A stretch of 64,000 bases of DNA from Lachnospiraceae bacterium (GTDB lineage: Bacteria > Bacillota > Clostridia > Lachnospirales > Lachnospiraceae), in the NCBI GenBank assembly GCA_022769665.1, contig JALEIR010000016.1, positions 22,798 to 86,797 on the forward strand. Direction: 5' to 3'. The notes under the pieces were generated by a model, which saw nothing but the letters and a program-made list of their open reading frames with translations, was not told the DNA's origin and did no database searches. Of this stretch, positions 47,476-56,779 are shown in pieces. Within the stretch, counting starts at the first letter, position 1, and every line of letters starts with the position of its first letter. Position numbers and translations under genes: made by a program.

Positions 47476-47838
47476 ATGGATTTATCAAATATAACATCCA
47501 TGTACAGCGATGTATATGCGAATGCGGCAAACCAATCCGCATCCAAACTTCAGGATAAGCTGGACGGAGCAGACTATTCCAAGGCAACGGATAAGGAACT
47601 GATGGATGCCTGTAAGCAATTTGAGGCGTATTTTGTGGAACAGATGTACAAATCTATGCTGAAAACCATACCGGAAAATGAGGAGATGTCAGGCTCAACA
47701 AGCACAATGCTGGATTATTACAAGGATCAAATGATTCAGGGAATTGCGGAGCAGACAACAGAGCAAAGCGGACTGGGGCTTGCCCAAATGCTATACGAAC
47801 AGATGCGACGCAATTATGGGTTAGACACCACTGAATAA
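47476..47838 (+). CDS. Rod-binding protein (FlgJ N-terminal domain only)
   Basis: A 120-residue protein containing the rod-binding domain of FlgJ (PF10135): ACKQFEAYFVEQMYKSMLKTIP near residue 40 and the C-terminal GIAEQTTEQSGLGLAQMLYEQM. The muramidase half of enteric FlgJ is absent, as is common in Firmicutes. It likely caps or scaffolds rod assembly beyond the membrane. It ends the mbl-flagellar group; a terminator follows at once. Confidence 0.9.
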   Translation: MDLSNITSMYSDVYANAANQSASKLQDKLDGADYSKATDKELMDACKQFEAYFVEQMYKSMLKTIPENEEMSGSTSTMLDYYKDQMIQGIAEQTTEQSGLGLAQMLYEQMRRNYGLDTTE

Positions 47839-47846
47839 GGAAAGAG

Positions 47847-47882
47847 GAAAGGCTGCTGAAGGAAAAGCAGTCTTTCTTTTTA
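47847..47882 (+). terminator. Terminator between the rod-binding gene and recD2
   Basis: GAAAGGCTGCT (47847-47857) pairs with AGCAGTCTTTC (47866-47876, one G-T pair), followed by TTTTT. Confidence 0.88.
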
Positions 47883-47893
47883 GGGGTAATTGA

Positions 47894-50125
47894 ATGGAAA
47901 CAATAAACGGATATGTGGACCATATCATTTTTCAAAACAGGGAAAACGGCTATACGGTGATGAGCCTGATTGCAGACGGGGAAGAAATTACCTGTGTGGG
48001 AATGTGCCGGGGCCTAAGCCAGGGAGAAAATATAGCCGGACAAGGGGATTATGTAGAGCATCCGGTATACGGAATGCAGTTTAAGCTGAGCAGTTACAGT
48101 GTGGTGATGCCCGGAGACAGTGCAGGCATGGAGCGTTATCTGGGTTCCGGAGCCGTGAAGGGTGTGGGGGCTGCGTTGGCTGCAAGAATCGTTAAAAAGT
48201 TTGGAGAAGACACCTTTCGGATTATCGAGGAGGAGCCGGAGCGGCTTGCTGAAGTAAAAGGTATCAGTGAAAGAAAAGCGCAGGAAATTGCGATACAGAT
48301 GGAGGAAAAAAAGGACCTTCGGGATGCTATGGTTTACCTGCAGCAATATGGGATTTCAAATACGCTGGCTGTAAAAATATATGATACTTACGGAATGAGT
48401 CTGTACGGAATTCTGAAGGAAAATCCATACAAGCTTGCTGAGGACATTGCCGGCGTAGGTTTTAAGATGGCGGATGAGCTGGCAGCGAAAATCGGAATTC
48501 ATACGGATTCCGACTATCGCATCAGAAGCGGTATTCTATATACATTACTACAGGCTGTTGGAGAAGGACACTGTTATCTGCCTCCGGATGTCCTGCTGGA
48601 GCGGGCAGGTCTGCTTCTGGGAATAGATGCTGAGGTCTTGAAGCCTCAGCTGGATAATCTGATGATGGACAAAAAGATTGTCATCAAGGGGGACTGTGTA
48701 TTTGCGGCAACTTACTATTATGCAGAGCTGAACTGTGCAAGAATGCTGTATGAATTGAACATTCCCATGGCGGAGGCGGAGAATCTTCCGTCGCAGAATG
48801 CGGCGATAGAAAAAAGATTGGAAAAACTGGCAAAGAACTTGAACATGGAACTGGAAGAGCTTCAGTTTAAGGCTGTAACGGAATGCATCCGAAACGGTTT
48901 GTTCATTTTATCCGGAGGCCCCGGTACCGGAAAGACAACCACAATTAACATGATTATCCGATATTTTGAGGCGGAAGGACTCGATATTTTTCTGGCGGCA
49001 CCTACAGGCCGTGCTGCAAAGCGCATGACGGAAGCCACCGGATACGAGGCGAGAACCATACATCGCATGCTGGAGCTTAACAGTTCCCTTTCCGATGAAG
49101 ATACAAAGAAAGTCCGTTTTGAACGTAATGAGGAAAATCCGTTGGAGGCAGACGTTATTATTATCGATGAGATGTCAATGGTCGACATTCAGCTTTTTCA
49201 GGCATTGCTGAAGGCGGTTTCACCCGGAACCCGGCTTATACTTGTGGGGGATGTAAACCAGCTTCCAAGTGTTGGACCGGGTCAGGTACTGCGGGATCTG
49301 ATTGAGTCAGGCAGCTTCCCGACTGTAGAGCTGAAAAAAATATTCCGTCAGGCAGAAAAAAGTGACATTATTGTCAATGCACATAGAATCAATCACGGCG
49401 AACAGATTGCTCTTGATAATAAATCCATGGATTTCTTTATGTTGGAAAGAAACGACGTTAATGTCATATATAAGCATATGATACAACTGATTCGTGAAAA
49501 GCTGCCGAAGTATGTGGATGCCACTCCCTTCGATATTCAGGTCCTGACTCCCATGCGAAAAGGAAGTCTGGGCTGCGAAACCTTAAACGGTATATTACAG
49601 CAATATCTGAATCCTCCTTCCCCGGAAAAACGGGAGCATGTAAGCGGAACCAATATCTACCGTGAGGGAGACAAGGTCATGCAGGTAAAAAACAATTACC
49701 AGCTGGAATGGGAGGTAGTCAGCAGATACGGAATACCGATTGACAGAGGAATGGGTATTTTTAACGGCGATATGGGAAGAATCCGGGAAATCAATGAAAA
49801 TACTTCCAGTCTGGTCGTGGAGTATGATGAGCAGAGAAGAGTGACCTACCCGTTTTCTCTTCTGGAAGAGCTTGAACTGTCCTATGCGATAACAATTCAC
49901 AAGTCTCAGGGCAGCGAATATCCGGCGGTTTTATTGCCGCTGTTGGGAGGCCCCAGGATGCTGTTTAACAGAAATCTCTTGTATACCGCAATCACAAGGG
50001 CGAGAAGCTGTGTCACGATTCTGGGAAGCAGTGAAACAGTGAGGAGTATGATTGACAATACCAGTGAGAACAGACGCTATACGGCTCTTGCTGACCGGAT
50101 TCGGGAAATCTGCGTTGCAGAATGA
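47894..50125 (+). CDS. recD2: ATP-dependent DNA helicase RecD2
   Basis: A 743-residue SF1B helicase of the RecD2 (YrrC) type. The N-terminal ~320 residues hold the OB and helix-hairpin-helix repeats (LGSGAVKGVGAALAARIVKKFG, LAEVKGISERKAQEIA) that RecD proteins of RecBCD lack. The helicase core starts with Walker A LSGGPGTGKTTTI near residue 340, Walker B IIIDEMSMVD near 425, and ends with the AITIHKSQGSEYP motif. It unwinds DNA 5' to 3' and acts in repair independently of RecBC. It starts right after the terminator of the flagellar group, with AGGGG as ribosome site, and precedes comF by 20 bases. Confidence 0.95.
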   Translation: METINGYVDHIIFQNRENGYTVMSLIADGEEITCVGMCRGLSQGENIAGQGDYVEHPVYGMQFKLSSYSVVMPGDSAGMERYLGSGAVKGVGAALAARIVKKFGEDTFRIIEEEPERLAEVKGISERKAQEIAIQMEEKKDLRDAMVYLQQYGISNTLAVKIYDTYGMSLYGILKENPYKLAEDIAGVGFKMADELAAKIGIHTDSDYRIRSGILYTLLQAVGEGHCYLPPDVLLERAGLLLGIDAEVLKPQLDNLMMDKKIVIKGDCVFAATYYYAELNCARMLYELNIPMAEAENLPSQNAAIEKRLEKLAKNLNMELEELQFKAVTECIRNGLFILSGGPGTGKTTTINMIIRYFEAEGLDIFLAAPTGRAAKRMTEATGYEARTIHRMLELNSSLSDEDTKKVRFERNEENPLEADVIIIDEMSMVDIQLFQALLKAVSPGTRLILVGDVNQLPSVGPGQVLRDLIESGSFPTVELKKIFRQAEKSDIIVNAHRINHGEQIALDNKSMDFFMLERNDVNVIYKHMIQLIREKLPKYVDATPFDIQVLTPMRKGSLGCETLNGILQQYLNPPSPEKREHVSGTNIYREGDKVMQVKNNYQLEWEVVSRYGIPIDRGMGIFNGDMGRIREINENTSSLVVEYDEQRRVTYPFSLLEELELSYAITIHKSQGSEYPAVLLPLLGGPRMLFNRNLLYTAITRARSCVTILGSSETVRSMIDNTSENRRYTALADRIREICVAE

Positions 50126-50145
50126 TTTGACAGAGAGGAGTATGC

Positions 50146-50880
50146 TTGAAAAATTTCTTGAAAAAGTGGAGAGACATATTAAGGGGAACCCTTCAGCTAA
50201 TATATCCTGCCCGTTGCCCGGTATGTGATGAAATCATAAAACAGTCCGGCGAAAGAATCTGTGCGGAATGTATGGATAAATTGAGGCTGTTGACACCGCC
50301 CTACTGCATGCGTTGCGGCAGAAAAACGTCCGCAGGAGAAGAATTCTGCGGAGAGTGCAGGGAAAAAAAGCATTTTTTTGACCGGGGCAGAGCTCTTTAC
50401 GAATATAGTTCCGCAGCGGAAGCCATATACCGGTTTAAGTACGGAGGCAGGCGGGAGTATGCAGAGTTTTTCGGAGAGCAGATTGCAGATTATCTCGGCA
50501 GTTTTATCCGAAATACGGGTGCGGAAGGGATTGTTCCCATTCCTTTGCATAAAAACCGGAAAAGAGTAAGAGGATTCAATCAGGCGGAGCTTATGGCAGA
50601 AGCTCTGGGAAGGAGAACGGGAATTCCGGTATACCCTAAAATGTTGGTTCGCGTAAGGAATACGAAGCCTCAGAAAACACTAAATCCGGAAGAACGGCAA
50701 AATAATTTGAAAAAGGCTTTCAATATGGGGCAAAATGATGTAAAATTAAAGGTAATTATTATAATTGATGACATCTATACTACAGGTACTACCATAGATG
50801 AGGCGGCGAAAGTTTTGAAGGAAGCCGGTGCGGAAAAGGTTTATTTTGTAACTTTGGCATGCGGAGCGGGTATCATGTGA
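50146..50880 (+). CDS. comFC: ComF-family phosphoribosyltransferase-like protein (ComFC)
   Basis: A 244-residue ComFC. The start is UUG at 50146, with GAGAGGAG just upstream; an ATG at 50141 is in another frame. The N-terminus has paired zinc-binding cysteines (CPVCDE, CAECMDK, CMRCGR, CGECREK) and the C-terminus a PRTase fold with the PRPP motif IIIIDDIYTTGTTIDEA near residue 205. ComFC is needed for natural transformation in Bacillus. It is followed by yvyF, the same order as in Bacillus comFC-yvyF. Confidence 0.92.
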   Translation: MKNFLKKWRDILRGTLQLIYPARCPVCDEIIKQSGERICAECMDKLRLLTPPYCMRCGRKTSAGEEFCGECREKKHFFDRGRALYEYSSAAEAIYRFKYGGRREYAEFFGEQIADYLGSFIRNTGAEGIVPIPLHKNRKRVRGFNQAELMAEALGRRTGIPVYPKMLVRVRNTKPQKTLNPEERQNNLKKAFNMGQNDVKLKVIIIIDDIYTTGTTIDEAAKVLKEAGAEKVYFVTLACGAGIM

Positions 50881-50906
50881 ATTTCGCCGGGAAAACGGAG
50901 GATACT

Positions 50907-51311
50907 ATGAATGTAAGAAATTGCAGAAGCTGTGGGCGTATTTTTAACTATGTGGCCGGTCCTGTCATATGCCCCGGTTGCCGTGAAAAAACGGAAGCAA
51001 AATTTCAGGAGGTAAAGGAGTATATTCGCAACAATAAAGGTGTTGGAATTATGGAGGTTTCCGAGGCATGTGATGTAGAGGCTTCCCAAATCAGACAATG
51101 GCTTCGTGAGGAACGTTTGGAGGTGACGGAAGACTCTGCGATTTTCCTGAATTGTGAGTCCTGCGGAGCACCTATCCGTTGCGGTAAGTTTTGTGAAAAG
51201 TGCAAGACAGACATGACTCGCGGTTTTCACGATGCAATGAAAACGGGAAAATCCCAACCCGTACCCGATAAAGGAAATGAGGACGGCGGTCCCAAGATGC
51301 GGTTTTTCTGA
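50907..51311 (+). CDS. yvyF: YvyF-like zinc-ribbon protein (flagellar operon family TIGR03826)
   Basis: The ATG at 50907 follows GGAGG and yields 134 residues. The N-terminal CRSCGRIFNYVAGPVICPGC and C-terminal CESCGAPIRCGKFCEKC segments are two zinc ribbons; the middle (GVGIMEVSEACDVEASQIRQWL) is a MerR-like helix-turn-helix stretch. This is the layout of YvyF, found next to flgM and other flagellar genes in Firmicutes. Here no flgM follows. A regulatory role in motility is plausible but unproven. Confidence 0.85.
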   Translation: MNVRNCRSCGRIFNYVAGPVICPGCREKTEAKFQEVKEYIRNNKGVGIMEVSEACDVEASQIRQWLREERLEVTEDSAIFLNCESCGAPIRCGKFCEKCKTDMTRGFHDAMKTGKSQPVPDKGNEDGGPKMRFF

Positions 51312-51323
51312 TAGGAGGATTCC

Positions 51324-51746
51324 ATGCTGAACGAGGAACGTGTGATTTTGATGACGCATATGGCATCGTACGAGAACGGAGAAGGAAAGAAGAATGTCAA
51401 AATCGGCAATTATTTCCGCAGTGACTATATTTCGATGCAGATTTTGAAATCCATAGTTTGCAGTACGATTGCATTTGCAATTGTCTTTGCTCTGTACATT
51501 TTTTATGATTTTGAAAATTTTATGACGGATATCTATAAAATAGATTTGATTACATTCGCGAAAAATATATTGATTTATTACGGAGTGACTGTGGTGAGCT
51601 ACAGCCTGCTGACTTATGCGGTATGTACCTACCGCTACTCAAAGGCGAAGAACAGCCTGAAATGTTATTATCATAATTTAAAAAAGCTGGGTTCTCTTTA
51701 CGGCGGAGACAACGCTTCAAAGAAACCTGCCGGAGGACGTAAATGA
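51324..51746 (+). CDS. Unrecognised two-span membrane protein
   Basis: A 140-residue protein with a soluble N-terminus of ~40 residues, two hydrophobic spans (about 43-65 and 82-104) and a basic C-terminal tail (RYSKAKNSLKCYYHNLKKLGS). GATAGGAGG gives a strong start. It overlaps the next gene by four bases (ATGA), so the two products are probably made together. I do not recognise a family. Its position ahead of cdaA suggests an envelope-related role. Confidence 0.8.
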   Translation: MLNEERVILMTHMASYENGEGKKNVKIGNYFRSDYISMQILKSIVCSTIAFAIVFALYIFYDFENFMTDIYKIDLITFAKNILIYYGVTVVSYSLLTYAVCTYRYSKAKNSLKCYYHNLKKLGSLYGGDNASKKPAGGRK

Positions 51747-52858
51747 CAAGTTTACTTGAAATAAAAGAAAAATTAAAGAGTATATACAGCAGGTATGAGG
51801 CATTTATTCTGCCCGTGATAAAGTTCCTGCTTGCATTTGTTGTTTTCAATACACTGAACGGAAAGCTGGGATATATGACCCGTCTTGACAATATTGCCGT
51901 TGTGCTGATTGCGGCTTTGATGTGTTCCTTCCTTCCCGTTGGATTTATTGTCTTGTTCGGGGCGCTGTTCAGCCTGATGCATATGTACGCATTATCCATG
52001 GAAGTAGCACTGGTCGGATTGTGCGTTTACCTGGTTATGTTCCTGCTGTTTTTCCGATTCAGTCCCAAGGACACTTTGTTGGTGATTCTTACACCTCTGC
52101 TTTGTGCAATCAAGCTTCCCTACGTAATTCCGCTTGCGGCGGGACTGCTTTGCGCTCCCACAGCCGTAGTATCTGTATCCTGCGGTGTTGTGGTACATTA
52201 TTTACTTCAGACTGTCATCGCTGCCGGGCCGGCTGTTAAAACCCTGGGGGATGACGAGACAACGGGAAAGCTGCGGCTGATTATCGACGGAATTGTCGGC
52301 AATAAAGAAATGATGGTGGTGATTGCTTCATTTGCAATTACCGTTCTTGTGGTATATCTGATCAGAAGGATGTCAATCGATTATGCCTGGACAATCGCCA
52401 TGGTGTCCGGAACTATGGTAAATATAGTCATTCTGCTCATCGGTGACCTGATTTATGATATCAATATTTCGGTGGTGGGTGTACTTTTAGGCTCTCTGGT
52501 GGCGCTGGTGGTGGCCAAGATAATAGAATTTTTCCGGTTCTGTGTGGACTACAGCCGAACGGAAAAAGTACAGTTCGAAGATGATGAATACTATTATTAT
52601 GTGAAGGCTGTGCCAAAGATGATGGTGGCTTCCTCGGCAAAAACCGTGAAGAAGATTAATACACAACACGGGAGAGAAGGCGAGCGCAATGTTACAACCG
52701 AGAGAACGGTCAGCCGGAGACCCACAGGCTACGGTTCCGCGGGAACACAGAGATCCCGCAGCGATTATCGGGGAGGCGCAAAGAGCGTAACCATCGGGAA
52801 TACGATGCCGGAAGATAACGGCGGAAATGAAAACGACGACTATGAGGAATTGTTTTAA
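51743..52858 (+). CDS. Unrecognised multi-span membrane protein with disordered tail
   Basis: A 371-residue protein. Residues ~20-260 contain about eight hydrophobic spans; the last ~90 residues are hydrophilic, with RRPTGYGSAGTQRSRSDYRG and an acidic end NGGNENDDYEELF. No motif that I can name is seen. It is translationally coupled to the preceding two-span protein and lies 28 bases before cdaA, so it may be part of the c-di-AMP/wall-precursor transcript. Such an arrangement, a polytopic domain plus an unfolded cytosolic tail, could be a scaffold or transporter-like factor. Confidence 0.8.
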   Translation: MTSLLEIKEKLKSIYSRYEAFILPVIKFLLAFVVFNTLNGKLGYMTRLDNIAVVLIAALMCSFLPVGFIVLFGALFSLMHMYALSMEVALVGLCVYLVMFLLFFRFSPKDTLLVILTPLLCAIKLPYVIPLAAGLLCAPTAVVSVSCGVVVHYLLQTVIAAGPAVKTLGDDETTGKLRLIIDGIVGNKEMMVVIASFAITVLVVYLIRRMSIDYAWTIAMVSGTMVNIVILLIGDLIYDINISVVGVLLGSLVALVVAKIIEFFRFCVDYSRTEKVQFEDDEYYYYVKAVPKMMVASSAKTVKKINTQHGREGERNVTTERTVSRRPTGYGSAGTQRSRSDYRGGAKSVTIGNTMPEDNGGNENDDYEELF

Positions 52859-52886
52859 AATAAGATAAAGCGAGATTTAGAGCAAA

Positions 52887-53783
52887 ATGCAGTGGATTGA
52901 TACAGTGGTTGACTATCTGAAAAATTTCAGCACATATCGTGGGACGATTGATGCGTATGATGTTGTGGAAATCCTGATTATTGCCTTCCTGGTTTATTAT
53001 ATTCTGGTCTGGATGAAGACCACCAGAGCATGGCAGTTGTTGAAGGGTCTTATTGTCATCTGCGCTTTTCTGCTGATTGCTTATTTTTTGGATATGACCA
53101 CAATCATCTGGATGGCAAAAAATCTGCTGAGCTTTGCGGTGCTTGCCATTGTCGTGGTAATGCAGCCGGAGCTGCGGCATGCATTGGAGGAATTGGGAAA
53201 GAAAAACTTTTTACCCTCCGGTGTTTTCTCCGATTCTTCCAGGAGAGAACATGAAGTGTTTTCCGAGAAGACAATCAATGAAATCGTGAAGGCCTGTGGA
53301 GAAATGGGAAAGGCTAAGACCGGTGCGCTGATTGTAATTGAACAAAAGGAATCCTTAAAGGATTTTGAACGTACGGGTATTGAAGTTGACGGAATTGTTA
53401 CAAGCCAGCTGCTGATTAATATATTTGAGCATAATACGCCGCTGCACGACGGTGCTGTTATCATACGCGGAAACCGTATTACATCTGCGACCTGTTATCT
53501 TCCGCTATCCGATAATTTGAGCCTGAGTAAGGAGCTCGGAACCAGGCACCGCGCGGGGGTCGGCGTTTCCGAGGCAAGAGATTCCATAACCGTAATTGTA
53601 TCTGAGGAAACCGGTAAGATTAGTCTTGCGTATGAAGGACAGCTGGAGAGAAGCCTGAGTACGGAGGAGCTGAAGAACAGATTACAGCAGATGCTGAACA
53701 AACAGGGAGAAGAAAAAAACAGAAGCAAACATATTTGGAAGGGAAGGAGCAAGGCTAAAAATGAAAAAGAAAATATTTCATAA
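52887..53783 (+). CDS. cdaA: Diadenylate cyclase CdaA
   Basis: A 298-residue membrane enzyme making cyclic di-AMP from two ATP. Three hydrophobic spans lie in residues ~15-95, and the DAC (DisA_N) domain follows, with the DGA motif in NTPLHDGAVIIRG near residue 192 and the RHR motif in LGTRHRAGVGVSE near residue 220. Both motifs are intact. A Lys/Arg-rich tail ends the protein. c-di-AMP controls potassium and osmolyte balance and wall integrity. The 3' end overlaps cdaR by 23 bases and glmM follows, the conserved Firmicutes order. Confidence 0.97.
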   Translation: MQWIDTVVDYLKNFSTYRGTIDAYDVVEILIIAFLVYYILVWMKTTRAWQLLKGLIVICAFLLIAYFLDMTTIIWMAKNLLSFAVLAIVVVMQPELRHALEELGKKNFLPSGVFSDSSRREHEVFSEKTINEIVKACGEMGKAKTGALIVIEQKESLKDFERTGIEVDGIVTSQLLINIFEHNTPLHDGAVIIRGNRITSATCYLPLSDNLSLSKELGTRHRAGVGVSEARDSITVIVSEETGKISLAYEGQLERSLSTEELKNRLQQMLNKQGEEKNRSKHIWKGRSKAKNEKENIS

Positions 53784-55032
53784 CTGGGGCCTGAAACTGA
53801 TTTCCCTGGCACTGGCTTTTGTGCTCTGGTTTCTTGTTGTTCAGATTGATGACCCGCAGGAATCCAGAAGCTTTCCGAATATTCCCGTCAGACTGACGAA
53901 TACCGAATTGCTGGATGCGGAAAACAAGGTATATGAAGTATTGGGAAATACAGATACCGTTCGTGTGACCATCAGGGCGCCGAGAAGCATTACAAAAGAT
54001 TTGCAGGCTTCGGATATTATAGCCGAGGCGGATATGAGCAGACTGACGGACATTAACACCATTGCTATAAACTATACGGTTGCCGGTGTGGACCCGGATT
54101 ATATCCGGGGGGATCATGATGTGGTACGCCTCAGCGTAGAGGAGAAGACGACCAGATGGATTTCCGTAAAATATCAGATTAAGGGAGAACCTGCCGAAAA
54201 CTACATTGTTTCCGATGTAACGCTGGATCAGAACAGAATAGAGGTAACCGGCCCGAAATCGGCGGTAGAAAAAATCAGCTATGCGCGTCTGGAAGTGGAT
54301 GTGTCCGATGCTTCCACCACAATGAACCTGAATGTGGAGCCTCAGCTCTATGATTCGGAGGATAATCTGCTGGAGCTGCCCAGTGTGAAGAAAAATGTAA
54401 ATTATGTACACATGGCTGTTGAGGTTCTTGCGACCAAAGAAGTTCCCATTGAACTGAACACCATGGGTATTCCCGCGGAGGGATATCTTGCAACGGGAGT
54501 GACGGAGTGCACTCCTTCCACCGTGAAAATTGCAGGTACCCTGTCTGCGCTCAACGGTATTACTAAGATTTCCATACCTGAAGAGGAAATGAATATCACC
54601 GGCGAAAGCAGCAATATGGTAAATATAATCAGCATTAAGGAATATCTGCCGGAAAATGTGATTCTTGCGGACAGCAGCTTTAACGGACGTGTTACGGCTA
54701 CCGTTTATATCGAACCGGAAGTGGAGAAGAGCTTTACTTTGAATGCGGGCAGCTTTACGGTTATCAATATACCGGAAGGTTACCGGGCAGAAATTACAGA
54801 AGTGGAAGAACCTCATGTGCTGAAGATATCCGGTTTGGATGCGGCAGTTTCTGCGGTACAAACCGAAGCATTGCAGGGAACCGTAGATGTGGCTGCATGG
54901 CTCGCGGAACAGGAAATGGATGTTCCGGAGGAGAAAGGCTATCATATACCTGTGACATTCTCTTTGCCGGAGGATGTTGTGCAGGAAAACCAGATAGAAT
55001 TGAGAATAAGGTTTGTTAAGACGGAGGAATAA
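53761..55032 (+). CDS. cdaR: CdaA regulatory protein CdaR (YbbR domains)
   Basis: A 423-residue protein with an N-terminal membrane anchor (residues ~8-25: LKLISLALAFVLWFLVVQI) and four YbbR-type beta-rich repeats outside the membrane, each containing an RNRIEVTGPKSAVEKI- or TVKIAGTLSALNGI-like segment. CdaR binds CdaA and modulates c-di-AMP output in Bacillus and Listeria. The start lies within the end of cdaA, with GGAG upstream. This CdaR is unrelated to the sugar-diacid regulator of the same name. Confidence 0.93.
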   Translation: MKKKIFHNWGLKLISLALAFVLWFLVVQIDDPQESRSFPNIPVRLTNTELLDAENKVYEVLGNTDTVRVTIRAPRSITKDLQASDIIAEADMSRLTDINTIAINYTVAGVDPDYIRGDHDVVRLSVEEKTTRWISVKYQIKGEPAENYIVSDVTLDQNRIEVTGPKSAVEKISYARLEVDVSDASTTMNLNVEPQLYDSEDNLLELPSVKKNVNYVHMAVEVLATKEVPIELNTMGIPAEGYLATGVTECTPSTVKIAGTLSALNGITKISIPEEEMNITGESSNMVNIISIKEYLPENVILADSSFNGRVTATVYIEPEVEKSFTLNAGSFTVINIPEGYRAEITEVEEPHVLKISGLDAAVSAVQTEALQGTVDVAAWLAEQEMDVPEEKGYHIPVTFSLPEDVVQENQIELRIRFVKTEE

Positions 55033-55037
55033 TTGTT

Positions 55038-56387
55038 ATGTCTAGAATGTTTGGAACAGACGGTGTCAGAGGAATTGCCAATGAGGAGCTGACGCCGCTG
55101 TTGGCGATGCAGCTGGGGCAGGCGGGAGCTTACGTCCTGACAAAGGAGAAGGCGCATAAACCGACCATCATGGTGGGCTGTGATACCCGAATTTCCGGTG
55201 ATATGCTTGCAAATGCCCTGATGGCAGGAGCATGCTCGGTTGGTGCAAATTGTGTTTATGTGGGAGTGATTCCGACTCCCGCGGTAGCGTATCTTACCCA
55301 AAAGTACAGAGTGGATGCCGGTGTTGTCATTTCTGCATCTCATAATCCGGTTGAGTTCAATGGTATTAAATTTTTTGACGGAAACGGATATAAGCTTCCG
55401 GATGAACTGGAGGATGAAATAGAGAGCCTGATAAACGAGAATATGCCCGGTATCAAGTTCCCGATCGGACCGGGAGTGGGAAAGGTGAAGTACCGTACAG
55501 ATGCCAGAGAAGAGTATATCAATCATTCCATCAAGGCAGTTCCCGTAAACCTTAACGGAATGAAAATCGTGGTTGACTGCGCGGAGGGAGCATCCTATTA
55601 TACTTCTGTGGAAGCTCTGAAGGAGTTGGGAGGCAATGTGGTTGCCATACATAACAACCCGGACGGAACAAACATCAATGCCAACTGTGGCTCAACACAT
55701 ATGGAAGAACTACAGGCAAGAGTAGTATATGAGAAGGCTGATGTAGGCCTTGCGTTTGACGGTGATGCCGACAGACTGCTGGCTGTTGATGAGAACGGAA
55801 AGATTGTAGACGGCGACCAGATTATGGCTATTGTCGGCAGCTATATGAAGAATCATGGTATGTTGAAAAAGGACACCATCGTGGCTACGATTATGAGTAA
55901 CCTGGGATTTTTCCTGATGGGGGAAAAGAACGGGATGAAAATAGAACAGACAAAAGTGGGTGACCGGTATGTCCTGGAGCGCATGAAGGAAATCGGTGCA
56001 AGCCTGGGAGGAGAACAGTCGGGCCATATTATCTTTTTGGATGAGAATACCACAGGAGACGGCTTGCTGAGTGCATTGCATCTGCTTCAGGTGATGGTGG
56101 AGACAGGGAAGAAGCTTTCGGAGCTGTCTGAAGTAATGGAGGTCCTTCCGCAGGCGCTGGTGAATGCCAAGGTAGCCAACCATAAAAAGGAAAAATATCT
56201 GGAATATCCTGAAGTGGCAGACGCAATCAGAGAGCTGGAAAAGAGATTTGCCGGAGAGGGACGTGTCCTCATCAGACCTTCCGGGACAGAACCGCTGGTA
56301 CGTGTTATGATTGAAGGCAAGGACCGGCAGGTGATTCAACAGGAAGCCGAAAAACTGGCGAACCTGATTCAGGATGTTATGTTTTAA
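55038..56387 (+). CDS. glmM: Phosphoglucosamine mutase GlmM
   Basis: A 449-residue alpha-D-phosphohexomutase starting RMFGTDGVRGIANEELTP, with the catalytic serine in VVISASHNPVEFNG near residue 100, the metal loop FDGDADRLLAVD near residue 240, sugar loop GGEQSGHI near residue 325 and phosphate loop RPSGTEPLVRVM near residue 415. It converts glucosamine-6-phosphate to glucosamine-1-phosphate for UDP-GlcNAc and wall synthesis. In related bacteria GlmM also binds and inhibits CdaA, giving meaning to the cdaA-cdaR-glmM order. It starts six bases after cdaR. Confidence 0.97.
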   Translation: MSRMFGTDGVRGIANEELTPLLAMQLGQAGAYVLTKEKAHKPTIMVGCDTRISGDMLANALMAGACSVGANCVYVGVIPTPAVAYLTQKYRVDAGVVISASHNPVEFNGIKFFDGNGYKLPDELEDEIESLINENMPGIKFPIGPGVGKVKYRTDAREEYINHSIKAVPVNLNGMKIVVDCAEGASYYTSVEALKELGGNVVAIHNNPDGTNINANCGSTHMEELQARVVYEKADVGLAFDGDADRLLAVDENGKIVDGDQIMAIVGSYMKNHGMLKKDTIVATIMSNLGFFLMGEKNGMKIEQTKVGDRYVLERMKEIGASLGGEQSGHIIFLDENTTGDGLLSALHLLQVMVETGKKLSELSEVMEVLPQALVNAKVANHKKEKYLEYPEVADAIRELEKRFAGEGRVLIRPSGTEPLVRVMIEGKDRQVIQQEAEKLANLIQDVMF

Positions 56388-56401
56388 GACACAAAAATCA
56401 C

Positions 56402-56430
56402 TTGTGATTAGTGCTCTGTCATGATATGAT
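56402..56430 (+). promoter_or_regulatory. Promoter of ptsH
   Basis: TTGTGA (56402-56407) and TATGAT (56425-56430), spacing 17, about 85 bases before the HPr start codon. Confidence 0.6.
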
Positions 56431-56515
56431 AGAATCAAAGAAAAACAAGCGTCAAATGACGCAGTAAAATATGAGAAGGCAGCTGTGGGACAGCAGAAAT
56501 TGGAGGGAATGGCAA

Positions 56516-56779
56516 ATGGTAAGTCAGAAGGTAGTGATAAAGAATCCTACAGGCTTGCATCTTAGACCGGCAGGTATCCTGTGTAAGGAAGCGATGCAGT
56601 TTAAATCCTTGATAACATTTACATTTAAAGAAAATACGGCCAATGCAAAGAGTGTGCTAAGTGTATTGGGTGCATGCGTAAAATGCGGCGATGAAATCGA
56701 GTTTATCTGTGAAGGCGAAGATGAGAAGGAAGCTTTGGAAACTCTTGTTCAGGCCGTGGAAGACGGATTGGGAGAATAA
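56516..56779 (+). CDS. ptsH: Phosphocarrier protein HPr
   Basis: The ATG at 56516 has GGAGGG eight bases upstream and gives 87 residues, the normal HPr length. The PTS phosphorylation site is intact: NPTGLHLRPAG with the active histidine at position 15, and the regulatory serine lies in NAKSVLSVLGA near residue 46. It passes phosphate from enzyme I to sugar-specific IIA proteins, and when phosphorylated on serine acts in carbon catabolite control. The ptsI gene is not adjacent. Compare the His-less homologue at 16574. Confidence 0.93.
   Translation: MVSQKVVIKNPTGLHLRPAGILCKEAMQFKSLITFTFKENTANAKSVLSVLGACVKCGDEIEFICEGEDEKEALETLVQAVEDGLGE

Noticed and set aside
53755..54945. 396-codon open frame on the - strand across cdaR
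   Set aside because: Fully opposite a conserved gene, no ribosome site, low-complexity translation.
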